Assembly (NCBI GenBank): GCA_026391435.1
Contig: JAPLEJ010000049.1
Span: 1 to 45,605 of the forward strand
DNA length: 45,605 bases
Origin: Bacteroidota bacterium
Lineage (GTDB): Bacteria; Bacteroidota; Bacteroidia; Chitinophagales; Chitinophagaceae
Reading direction: 5' to 3'
The notes below the pieces were generated by a model. It ran no database searches. It was not told where the DNA came from and was given only the letters and a program-made list of their open reading frames with translations. A program made the translations under genes and the position numbers. Below, piece after piece: positions 1-7,354 of the stretch (its first letter is position 1; every line of letters begins with the position of its first letter).

Positions 1-12
1 ACAAAGTTACAG

Positions 13-43
13 TTGCTGATATGAATTATTCGCACTATTTTTG
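13..43 (+). promoter_or_regulatory. Bacteroidota-type promoter for the TPP riboswitch/TonB receptor transcript
   Basis: TTG at 13-15 is followed after 20 nt by TATTTTTG at 36-43, an exact match to the Bacteroidota -7 consensus TAnnTTTG with the -33 element at normal spacing. The expected start of transcription near 48-50 falls at the first bases of the riboswitch. Seen in sequence; the transcription start itself is inferred. Confidence 0.65.
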
Positions 44-46
44 TTC

Positions 47-123
47 TGTCCTCGGGGTGCTGTAAAAAGCTGAGAAAAAACCCGTTGAACCTGAACAGGG
101 TAATGCCTGCGAAGGGAAGGTCA
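47..123 (+). promoter_or_regulatory. TPP riboswitch (THI element)
   Basis: The conserved thiamine-pyrophosphate aptamer blocks occur in order: CGGGGTGC (53-60), GCTGAGA (69-75), ACCCG (80-84), GAACCTGA (88-95), GGGTAATGCCTGCG (98-111) and AGGGAAGG (113-120). The ends tgtcct and aaggtca can pair as P1. The P3 arm is short. About 70 nt separate the aptamer from the ATG at 195. I see no GC-rich terminator with a T-run there, only an AT-rich palindrome near 172-190, so control of translation is more likely than attenuation (inference). Confidence 0.93.
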
Positions 124-194
124 CCGCATCACGCGCACTTCTCATAGCTATTATACCTGTTCCCATTATTTAATTTTTAAATTAAAATTTAGTT

Positions 195-2366
195 ATGACT
201 AAGTTATTGGGAACATTGACATTTATTTTATCTACCCTATGTATGCAAATACATGCCCAGACAGGCCGTTCACAACACTTTACCGACAGCGTTCGTAATT
301 TGCCTCCATTAGAAATTAGATCTATTCGCGTTAGCAACAATCAACCCTTTGCAAAAACCAATATCAATGCTTCGCAAATAGCTCAAGTCAACATTGGTCA
401 GGACTTACCCTTTTTGATCCAAAATACCCCGTCAGTAATCGTTCATTCTGATGCAGGGATGGGTGTTGGATATACCGGCATCCGAATTAGAGGTACAGAT
501 GGCACAAGGATTAATGTCACTTTAAATGGCATTCCCTACAACGATGCCGAAAGCATGAGTACCTATTTTGTGGATTTACCCGACTTTGGTTCAAGTGTGA
601 GTAGTATACAAATTCAAAGAGGAGTAGGCACTTCCACCAATGGCGCTGGCTCATTTGGTGCTACTATTAATTTAGCAACCAACGATTATAAACCAAAGTC
701 CTATTTATCCTTACAAAATTCATTTGGATCCTTTAATACCATTAAAAATACGTTGCAGTTAGGTTCAGGATTAATTAAAAACAAATTCACCATTGATGGA
801 AGAATTAGCAATGTAAGTAGTGATGGATATATTGATAGAGCTAAGAGTGCTTTAAAATCATTTTATGTAAGTGGCACTTATTGGGGAGATCAATCTTCAT
901 TAAGATTAAATGTTTTTTCAGGCAAAGAAAAAACTTATCAAGCTTGGTATGGGGTGCCGGAAGAAATGTTGTTGACGCACCGCACATTAAATCCTGCAGG
1001 TACCGAAAAAGTGGGTGAACCTTATCATAATCAAACCGATAATTACACACAAACTCATTACCAATTATTTTATAATAAAAAATGGAGCCCCTATTGGAGT
1101 TTCAGTACCGCCTTTTTCCTAACAAAGGGTAAAGGGTATTATGAAGAATACAAAGCAGCTGTTAATGTAAGTGAATACCAATTACCTTCAAACCCAGCAT
1201 GGAATAGCATCAACCCTGATTTAATTCGACAAAGATGGTTACAGAATAATTTTTATGGACAAATCATATCAGTAGAATTTAAAAAAGAAAAAAATACCCT
1301 GACCATTGGCGGCGGATGGAACCAATACGATGGCATGCATTTTGGGAAATTGCCCTATCCTAACTTAATTCCTATTTCGAATTCTATAAATTATTATACA
1401 AATGATGCGGTAAAAAAAGAAGCCACTATTTATGCAAAATGGCAATATCAAATAAATCATCAATGGAATAGCTTTATAGACATTCAATATCGAAATGTAT
1501 CGTATCAAATGAACGGATTTGATCATACTCCTGATTTGAAAATTACTAGGAACTTTGATTTTTTAAACCCTAAAGCAGGCTTCACTTATACGAAAGGGAA
1601 AACAATTTATTATTCAAGTATTGCTATTGCCCATAAGGAGCCTAATCGAGATGATTTTGAAGCAGGAACAACCCAACAACCCAAGCAAGAAATTTTATAC
1701 GATTGGGAAAGCGGTTTTACTAAAAAGGAAAATGCTTTTGAATATGGCGCTAACATCTATTACATGAATTACAAAGACCAATTAGTGCTTACTGGAAAAA
1801 TAAATGACATTGGCGCCTATACGCGAATGAATGTGCCCAAAAGTAGCCGAATTGGTATTGAAATAGAAGCCAGTCACAAATTAAATAAGCAAATAACCAG
1901 TTACGGCAACTTTACTTTGAGTCAAAATAAAATTGAAAGCTTTACCGAATATATTGACGATTATGATCATGGTGGTCAACAAGCCAGTCAACATAAGAAC
2001 ACCGATATTACTTTATCTCCTAGCCTTACTGCATCACATTTGCTAAGCTATACACCTAATAACCAATGGAAAATTAATTTTACAACCAAATATGTTTCCA
2101 AGCAATATCTAGACAATACACAAAACGAGTCTAGAATATTAAAAGCTTATTGGACCCAAGATATTTCTGCAGAATGGAAATGCATTCAACAACCTAAATG
2201 GAATGCTCTTTTACAAGTACATACCCTAAATATATTTGATCATTTATACGAACCCAATGGTTATACTTATAGTTATGTATATGGAGGCTTCGTCACCACC
2301 TCTAATAATTATTTCCCCATGGCAGGTCGTAATTTTTGGGTGAGCTTAAAAATTGATTTAAAATAA
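195..2366 (+). CDS. TonB-dependent outer membrane receptor, probable thiamine/TPP uptake
   Basis: This is a 723-residue outer membrane receptor with a signal peptide (residues 1-21, cleavage after IHA). A plug domain covers about residues 45-165, with the typical IRIRGTDGTRINVTLNGIP stretch and the GAGSFGATINLAT end of the plug. A long barrel rich in aromatic residues follows. It ends in LKIDLK rather than a terminal aromatic residue. The TPP riboswitch just upstream points to thiamine or a thiamine precursor as substrate, as for OmpTHI-type receptors described in Bacteroidota. No SusD partner, PnuT transporter or thiamin pyrophosphokinase lies next to it, so it is a single-gene transcript ending at the 2379-2413 terminator. 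The receptor family is certain; the substrate is inferred from the riboswitch. Confidence 0.9.
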   Translation: MTKLLGTLTFILSTLCMQIHAQTGRSQHFTDSVRNLPPLEIRSIRVSNNQPFAKTNINASQIAQVNIGQDLPFLIQNTPSVIVHSDAGMGVGYTGIRIRGTDGTRINVTLNGIPYNDAESMSTYFVDLPDFGSSVSSIQIQRGVGTSTNGAGSFGATINLATNDYKPKSYLSLQNSFGSFNTIKNTLQLGSGLIKNKFTIDGRISNVSSDGYIDRAKSALKSFYVSGTYWGDQSSLRLNVFSGKEKTYQAWYGVPEEMLLTHRTLNPAGTEKVGEPYHNQTDNYTQTHYQLFYNKKWSPYWSFSTAFFLTKGKGYYEEYKAAVNVSEYQLPSNPAWNSINPDLIRQRWLQNNFYGQIISVEFKKEKNTLTIGGGWNQYDGMHFGKLPYPNLIPISNSINYYTNDAVKKEATIYAKWQYQINHQWNSFIDIQYRNVSYQMNGFDHTPDLKITRNFDFLNPKAGFTYTKGKTIYYSSIAIAHKEPNRDDFEAGTTQQPKQEILYDWESGFTKKENAFEYGANIYYMNYKDQLVLTGKINDIGAYTRMNVPKSSRIGIEIEASHKLNKQITSYGNFTLSQNKIESFTEYIDDYDHGGQQASQHKNTDITLSPSLTASHLLSYTPNNQWKINFTTKYVSKQYLDNTQNESRILKAYWTQDISAEWKCIQQPKWNALLQVHTLNIFDHLYEPNGYTYSYVYGGFVTTSNNYFPMAGRNFWVSLKIDLK

Positions 2367-2378
2367 GCTTTCCGAAAT

Positions 2379-2413
2379 AAAAAAGGGGCCCGAATTTCGG
2401 GCCCCTTTTTTAT
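2379..2413. terminator. Bidirectional rho-independent terminator
   Basis: A stem of GGGGCCCGAA against TTCGGGCCCC is flanked by an A-run on the left and a T-run on the right, so it can stop transcription from both strands. It lies between the convergent TonB receptor and the hydrolase at 2431. Confidence 0.9.
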
Positions 2414-2430
2414 TTCAAATCAATTATGAC

Positions 2431-3477
2431 TTATTTTTTAGCATCCACATCCTTTATAAACTTAATTAATCCATTAAAGTAAGTTTGTTGATCATCATAC
2501 ATTGACATATGTGACCCTTTTGGACAATATAAAAATTGACCATGTTGTACACCTTTAGATAATGCTTCCATCGCTTTTGGATCCATGGTATCAAACTCAC
2601 CACCAATACTTAAAGTGGGTACTTTTATTTTAGCCAAGTCTGCTGTTCGATCCCAATTTTTTAATACCGCATTTCCAACTACACCAAATTCAGATGGACC
2701 TTGCATTTTTAAGTATAGAGGATAATTCATTTTTGCAAATGCTCTTTTCACTGGATCTGGCCAACTTGCTGGAGGTAATCTTAAAATATGCTCAGGATAA
2801 TAATTTTCTTGAACTAAATTTAAATATTCAGGATTGGTATATTCCCCTTTTGCTTCTAGCGCTCGAATTTTTGCAAGCACTTCTTTTGGCATTTTAGGAC
2901 CCAGCACTTCGTTTGCATACTTAACATATTCAGGAATCGAAGCCACCATATTGGAAATAACCAAACCCTTCAAATTCTGTTGGTATTTTAAAGCATATTC
3001 AGTCGCTAATACACCACCCCAAGAATGACCTAATAAATAAAAATTAGATGAATCTAAATGTAATGCCTTACGAACTGTTTCAACTTCTTCCACAAAACGA
3101 TCAATAGTCCATAAACTAGAATCATTAGGGTTATCAGAATAAGCTGATCCTAATTGATCATAATAATAAAACTCAATACCCTCTTTAGGGAAAAAAGAAT
3201 CAAAACATTCAAAGTATTCATGTGTTGCACCAGGACCTCCGTGTAACAATAATACCTTAATTTTTGGGTTATCACCAACACGCTTCGTCCATACATTAAA
3301 TACTCCTTTTGGAGTGGTAATTGGTATTAATTTAATACCCCCAGTTAAAATTTCTGTTTTATTTTCAGCAACTCCTTCTTTTGAAGCAGCAGCCTTGTTA
3401 TCAGATTGACAAGAATACAATGTCATTCCGATTAATAAGATACTTAAAAAAGTAACTAATTTTTGGTTTGATTTCAT
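2431..3477 (-). CDS. Proline iminopeptidase-like alpha/beta hydrolase, lipoprotein (peptidase S33 family)
   Basis: The reading frame extends upstream to 3531, but the ATG at 3477 is preferred because it gives a clean lipoprotein signal peptide with Cys23 in the context TLYSC; the longer form would overlap the rhodanese gene and bury that signal. The mature protein has the alpha/beta hydrolase features of proline iminopeptidases: oxyanion-hole HGGPG (residues 79-83), nucleophile elbow GHSWGG with Ser152, a likely catalytic Asp in GGEFDTMDP and His in GSHMSMYDD near the C-terminus. About 348 residues. It probably removes N-terminal proline or similar residues from peptides at the cell surface or periplasm. 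Family is secure; substrate is not determined. It is last in a run with the rhodanese gene, 29 nt upstream. Confidence 0.85.
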   Translation of the reverse strand: MKSNQKLVTFLSILLIGMTLYSCQSDNKAAASKEGVAENKTEILTGGIKLIPITTPKGVFNVWTKRVGDNPKIKVLLLHGGPGATHEYFECFDSFFPKEGIEFYYYDQLGSAYSDNPNDSSLWTIDRFVEEVETVRKALHLDSSNFYLLGHSWGGVLATEYALKYQQNLKGLVISNMVASIPEYVKYANEVLGPKMPKEVLAKIRALEAKGEYTNPEYLNLVQENYYPEHILRLPPASWPDPVKRAFAKMNYPLYLKMQGPSEFGVVGNAVLKNWDRTADLAKIKVPTLSIGGEFDTMDPKAMEALSKGVQHGQFLYCPKGSHMSMYDDQQTYFNGLIKFIKDVDAKK

Positions 3478-3506
3478 GATTGTTATTTTAGATAATAATA
3501 AAAGAA

Positions 3507-3815
3507 TTAAGAAGGAAATTTTTCCTGCCAAGCCAACATCCCACCTACCACATTATACACATTTGTAAAACCATAGGGTTCTAACATCATACAAGCCTGC
3601 CCACTCCTATTGCCACTTCTGCAATATATATAAACTACCTCATCCTTTAAATGTTCAATTTCATCAATTTGCAAAGCTTGTACCAATCCTAATGGCAATA
3701 GCTGTCCTCCAATATTAAATGCGGCATGCTCATGCGGCTCGCGCACATCTAGTAAATTAATTTTTTCGCCCGCGTCTAATTTTTGTTTAATTTCTTCTAC
3801 TGTTATGGTTTTCAT
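3507..3815 (-). CDS. Single-domain rhodanese-like sulfurtransferase
   Basis: A 102-residue protein made of one rhodanese domain. LLDVREPHEHA (21-31) is the usual early motif and CRSGNRS (65-71) is the active-site loop, with Cys65 as persulfide carrier; GGMLAW near the end is also typical. It lacks a signal peptide and so is cytoplasmic. It probably carries sulfane sulfur for an unidentified acceptor. The ATG start lies 38 nt after the PASTA gene stop, and the lipoprotein hydrolase follows, so it is likely cotranscribed. Family secure, physiological partner unknown. Confidence 0.88.
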   Translation of the reverse strand: MKTITVEEIKQKLDAGEKINLLDVREPHEHAAFNIGGQLLPLGLVQALQIDEIEHLKDEVVYIYCRSGNRSGQACMMLEPYGFTNVYNVVGGMLAWQEKFPS

Positions 3816-3853
3816 GATCTAGTTGAATTATAATAAAATATATTTTATCTTTT

Positions 3854-4675
3854 TTACTTTAAGGAATCTTTTCTAATGATAGGGGCTACTTTATCTATCA
3901 CAACATCTATAAAACCGCCTTGAAAAGTAATATTTTTTTGCGGCATTCCTAATGAATCTAGTTGACCTGTAAATGGATTTGGATTTTGTTGAACTATGAA
4001 TGCACTTGCTGTATCTTGAATAACAGCAGTTGAACTTATTACTCCTAATTGAATACCCATCGAACTTAATTTAGAACGTGCCATATCCACTGTGAGTCCT
4101 AATAAATCGGGCACTTCAAAACCAATTGACGAGCCACCATCTCCCACTAAAAAATGTATAAGTGTACCTGAGGAAATTTTAGTACCTGGTGCCACCGACT
4201 TCCCATTGACTAATTGATCTATGATGACATTCTTATTTCTATCGGCTACGACACTGATGCTTCCCAATCGCAAGCCTAATACTTTCAAATAGGTTTCTGC
4301 GCTTTTAAGCGAGAACCCTACTAAATTAGGCATGTCAATTAAGGGTGCTACAATCCTATTAATGGTTAAAAATACAGTACGCCCTTTTTTTACGACTTCA
4401 TCCGATTCAGGGGTTTGTCTTAATACCGCATTTCGTGCTAAAGTATCTACATAAATAGAATCTTGCAATACGACATCAAAACCTAATGCAGTTAAATTCT
4501 TTTTTGCAGCCGCCACATCCAACCCAACCACGGGTGGCACTTTTTCTGTTTTTCCAAAACCTGTAATCCATCCAAGTGAAAAGAAAAATAAAATAAGCAA
4601 TAAAAGCAATAGCCCTATTCCTGTTAAAATATTATACCAAAGTGGTTTTTTTAATAATTTATCTATTGCTTCCAA
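3854..4675 (-). CDS. Membrane-anchored PASTA-domain protein, no kinase domain
   Basis: A 273-residue protein. A short cytoplasmic N-terminus and one transmembrane helix (about 14-36) are followed by three extracytoplasmic PASTA repeats at about 43-110, 112-178 and 185-262. PASTA domains bind peptidoglycan stem peptides or related cell-wall ligands in PknB kinases and PBP2x-type transpeptidases; neither catalytic partner is present here. The only available start is TTG at 4675, because the frame is closed by a stop at 4690 and there is no early ATG. It lies 12 nt behind ddl, so the two are almost certainly cotranscribed, supporting a cell-wall role. Domain assignment is strong; exact function unknown. 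Confidence 0.85.
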   Translation of the reverse strand: MEAIDKLLKKPLWYNILTGIGLLLLLLILFFFSLGWITGFGKTEKVPPVVGLDVAAAKKNLTALGFDVVLQDSIYVDTLARNAVLRQTPESDEVVKKGRTVFLTINRIVAPLIDMPNLVGFSLKSAETYLKVLGLRLGSISVVADRNKNVIIDQLVNGKSVAPGTKISSGTLIHFLVGDGGSSIGFEVPDLLGLTVDMARSKLSSMGIQLGVISSTAVIQDTASAFIVQQNPNPFTGQLDSLGMPQKNITFQGGFIDVVIDKVAPIIRKDSLK

Positions 4676-4687
4676 AGTAGTTAGGTA

Positions 4688-5674
4688 TTATTGTTTAGCT
4701 AAAGTGTCTTGTATGATGGCGCCATAAAAATCGGTTAAAGTCCAGCCCATCGCACGCACTTGTTGTGGAATTACACTTGCATCGCTTTGACCAGGTACCG
4801 TATTCACTTCTAACATATAAGGCTTTTGCTGTTGTTCATTATATATAAAATCAATTCGGACTACTCCGCGGCAATTTAAAATAACATACGCTTTTTTTGC
4901 AGCAGTAGTAAGCTCCTCCTTCATTTTATCAGAAATTAAAGCAGGGGTGATTTCCTTACTTTTCCCTTGATACTTTGCTTCGAAATCAAAAAATTCATTC
5001 TCAGTTGTTATTTCTGTAATCGGCAATACCGTCGTCACTCCTTTTGATTTAAAAACGCCAATGGTAAACTCACGCCCACTTATATATTCTTCTACTAATA
5101 CCTGAGTATCTTCCTTAAATGCTTTTTCCAAAGCAGGTGCTAACTCATTTATTACATTCACCTTGCTAATTCCTAAACTGCTACCTCCATTATTTGGCTT
5201 TACAAAAACAGGCAAACTTAACTCCGCTAAAATTTCAGTTGCACTTAATGGAGACTCTTTAAATAAGTGTAATGACTTTGCAACTCCTACACCACCAAAA
5301 CCTGCTACTGCAACAGTGAATCTTTTATTAAAAGTTAAAGCACTTGTCGAAGTATCGCAACTTGTATAAGGCAAACCAATTAAATCAAAATATCCTTGCA
5401 TTTTTCCATCCTCACCTGGTGTTCCATGAATACACATTAATGCGACATCGAAATTTATTTTTTGTCCATGCTCTATGATACTGAAATCTGATTTATCTAT
5501 TGCTACTTCCTCTCCGCCTTCATTTTCATACCACCATCCTGTTGGATGTATATCAATCATATAGACATCATAGCTATTCTTATCTAATGCAGTAAAAACA
5601 TTTTTAGCACTCTTATAACTAATTTGTGCTTCAGAACTTAACCCGCCTGTGACTAATGCTACCTTTATTTTCAT
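4688..5674 (-). CDS. ddl: D-alanine--D-alanine ligase
   Basis: A 328-residue ATP-grasp enzyme that joins two D-alanines for the peptidoglycan stem peptide. Visible motifs are the N-terminal VALVTGGLSSEAQISYKSA loop, HGTPGEDGKMQGYFDL (substrate loop), PYTSCDTSTSALTFNK, the ATP-grasp VKPNNGGSSLGI and the metal-binding EVNTVPGQSD near the C-terminus. The frame could start at TTG 5680, but ATG at 5674 gives MKIKVALVTGG, matching the family start. It leads a minus-strand run with the PASTA protein. Cytoplasmic. Normal length and all key motifs present. Confidence 0.95.
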   Translation of the reverse strand: MKIKVALVTGGLSSEAQISYKSAKNVFTALDKNSYDVYMIDIHPTGWWYENEGGEEVAIDKSDFSIIEHGQKINFDVALMCIHGTPGEDGKMQGYFDLIGLPYTSCDTSTSALTFNKRFTVAVAGFGGVGVAKSLHLFKESPLSATEILAELSLPVFVKPNNGGSSLGISKVNVINELAPALEKAFKEDTQVLVEEYISGREFTIGVFKSKGVTTVLPITEITTENEFFDFEAKYQGKSKEITPALISDKMKEELTTAAKKAYVILNCRGVVRIDFIYNEQQQKPYMLEVNTVPGQSDASVIPQQVRAMGWTLTDFYGAIIQDTLAKQ

Positions 5675-5741
5675 TACCAATTATTTATACTACCCTTTTT
5701 ACATAATATTTATTACATCAAACATACAAAATACAAGACAT

Positions 5742-5770
5742 AAAAAAAGGGGAAATGAATCCCCTTTTTT
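5742..5770 (-). terminator. Rho-independent terminator after the ferredoxin gene
   Basis: AAAAGGGG and CCCCTTTT arms enclose an 8-nt loop; read on the minus strand a T-run follows. It lies 13 nt downstream of the ferredoxin stop. The symmetric A/T flanks could also work on the plus strand, but no plus-strand gene feeds it. Confidence 0.7.
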
Positions 5771-5783
5771 AAAATATGATTTA

Positions 5784-6131
5784 TTATGCGTGTAGTTTAT
5801 CTTTTTTCGCTAACAAAGCTTCCACTGTTTCTTGGTATAATTCGTCTGGAACACAACAGTCAACTGGGCAAACTGATGCGCATTGAGGTTCCTCATGAAA
5901 TCCTTGACACTCAGTACACTTATTTGCGGTAATATAATAGGTATCAGCAGCAATAGGCGCAATTCTTTGGCCCGCATCTACCGAACTTCCGTCCATTAAA
6001 CTAAAAGCTCCTTTTACTGTTGTTCCGTCGGCCATAGCCCATTCAACACCACCCTCATAAATTGCATTATTTGGACATTCTGGTTCACATGCCCCACAGT
6101 TGATACATTCGTCGGTTATTTTAATTGCCAT
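5784..6131 (-). CDS. 2[4Fe-4S] ferredoxin (Alvin/Chromatium type)
   Basis: A 115-residue ferredoxin. The first cluster motif is [12 protein letters not shown] (Cys9, 12, 15, 19). The second is [18 protein letters not shown] (Cys72, 75, 84, 88) with extra Cys92-Cys93; the wide 8-residue spacing between second and third ligands and the C-terminal tail are features of the Chromatium/Alvin family. The central segment (about 30-65) is longer than in small clostridial ferredoxins. It is a cytoplasmic low-potential electron carrier. It is divergent from the acyl-CoA reductase-like gene across 57 bp; the shared intergenic promoter region suggests a functional pair, but the partner enzyme is not proven. 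Confidence 0.92.
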   Translation of the reverse strand: MAIKITDECINCGACEPECPNNAIYEGGVEWAMADGTTVKGAFSLMDGSSVDAGQRIAPIAADTYYITANKCTECQGFHEEPQCASVCPVDCCVPDELYQETVEALLAKKDKLHA

Positions 6132-6156
6132 AAAATTTTTTTAATAATTAGTGATG

Positions 6157-6164
6157 TACTTTTG
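6157..6164 (+). promoter_or_regulatory. -7 promoter box for the acyl-CoA reductase-like gene
   Basis: TACTTTTG matches TAnnTTTG exactly and lies 24 nt before the ATG at 6189. The -33 region is only a T-run without a clear TTG. Confidence 0.5.
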
Positions 6165-6188
6165 TAGGCATAAAGATACACTACAAGC

Positions 6189-7181
6189 ATGAATTTACAA
6201 ACAAGATTAAATAGTTTTTTTTTACTTGGAGCACAATTAATAGACACAGAAAATAATGCTTTAAAACAGGCCAAAGCTAATGTGTACCAGCAAAATTCTT
6301 GGTTTTTGCCTGCTTTTATCGATCAAGCCATTCACCAAATTGCAACTCAATTTTTATCCAAGGAGGCCCTCACGCAATGGGTTGCCTTGTACCCTCAGTT
6401 AGCAAACCAAATGACCCATAAAAAAGTGGGTATTGTTATGGCGGGAAATATTCCCTTTGTTGGCTTTCATGACTTATTGAGCACATTAGTTGCAGGACAT
6501 ACGGCTGTCGTTAAACTTGCGGCCAAGGATACAGTGGGGATGGAATATTTAATTCAAATATTAATTGAAATTGAGCCCAATTGGAAGGACTATATTATCA
6601 TTCAACCTCAATTAAAAGATTGTGATGCTTATATTGCAACAGGCAGTAATAACACCAGCAGATATTTTGAACAATACTTTGGAAAATACCCCCATATTAT
6701 TCGTTCTAACAAAACTTCCATTGCTATTTTAGACGGCACAGAATCTAGTGCTGATTTAGATTTACTGGCAGATGATATGATGCTTTATTTTGGCAGGGGC
6801 TGTCGCAATGTAACTCAGGTTTGGGTTCCAGAAGGGTACGATTTTATACCCTTATTAAGCTCATTAAAAAAGTACAATTATATTATTGACGAACATAAAT
6901 ACAGACATAATTACGATTATCAACTCGCCCTTTTAATGATGACCCGTCAATTTTACATGGACACTACTGCCATTTTGATGAGTGAAAACCCTTCCCCTTT
7001 TGCAGCTATTTCCCAAATTCACTATCAATATTATAGCCCATCAAAACCGCCCTTAGTCAACTCAGATGAAATTCAATGTATTGTGGGTAAAGGGGGCTTG
7101 CCTTTTGGAAGCCTTCAGCAACCTAAATTAGAGCAGTATGCTGACGGGGTAGATACTTTACAGTTTTTGAGTAGCCTTTAA
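6189..7181 (+). CDS. LuxC-like acyl-CoA reductase family protein
   Basis: A 330-residue aldehyde-dehydrogenase-fold protein of the LuxC/acyl-CoA reductase family. Seen: the nucleotide-binding-like segment KKVGIVMAGNIPFVGFHDLL (78-97), AYIATGSNNTSRYFE (147-161), SNKTSIAIL (173-181), and the catalytic-cysteine region YFGRGCRNVTQVWVPEGYDF with Cys205. Known LuxC enzymes reduce fatty acyl groups to aldehydes; this protein is shorter than LuxC itself and no LuxD, LuxE or luciferase gene is present. The divergent ferredoxin neighbour suggests an electron-transfer link, but that is inference. Family good, real substrate unknown. Confidence 0.8.
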   Translation: MNLQTRLNSFFLLGAQLIDTENNALKQAKANVYQQNSWFLPAFIDQAIHQIATQFLSKEALTQWVALYPQLANQMTHKKVGIVMAGNIPFVGFHDLLSTLVAGHTAVVKLAAKDTVGMEYLIQILIEIEPNWKDYIIIQPQLKDCDAYIATGSNNTSRYFEQYFGKYPHIIRSNKTSIAILDGTESSADLDLLADDMMLYFGRGCRNVTQVWVPEGYDFIPLLSSLKKYNYIIDEHKYRHNYDYQLALLMMTRQFYMDTTAILMSENPSPFAAISQIHYQYYSPSKPPLVNSDEIQCIVGKGGLPFGSLQQPKLEQYADGVDTLQFLSSL

Positions 7182-7271
7182 CAGCTCCCCATTAGAATCC
7201 TAAGCGATCGTTTTAGAAAGATATAATTCACGAACAATTTCGTAAATATTTTGTTAAAGCGTATATTTGAT

Positions 7272-7302
7272 TTTGTGACAAAATTTCCTAGTCGTTATTT
7301 TG
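7272..7302 (+). promoter_or_regulatory. Probable promoter of the HtrA protease gene
   Basis: TTTG at 7272-7275 is followed after 20 nt by TATTTTG (7296-7302), which is the Bacteroidota -7 box one T short. The ATG is 52 nt further on. The following bases share a 16-nt word with the region before the nucleoside phosphorylase gene (7299-7314 and 13600-13615). Confidence 0.4.
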
Positions 7303-7354
7303 TGTACTAAAATGGTATACATTTTGTTATAAAAGAAATATAAAACTTAAAGTC

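Noticed and set aside
195..2366. SusC-type receptor of a polysaccharide utilisation locus
   Set aside because: No SusD follows, the N-terminus lacks the extra SusC domain, and a TPP riboswitch controls the gene.
6189..7181. Bioluminescence gene luxC
   Set aside because: The family matches, but no luxAB, luxD or luxE is nearby and the protein is shorter than LuxC; naming it luxC would overstate the evidence.
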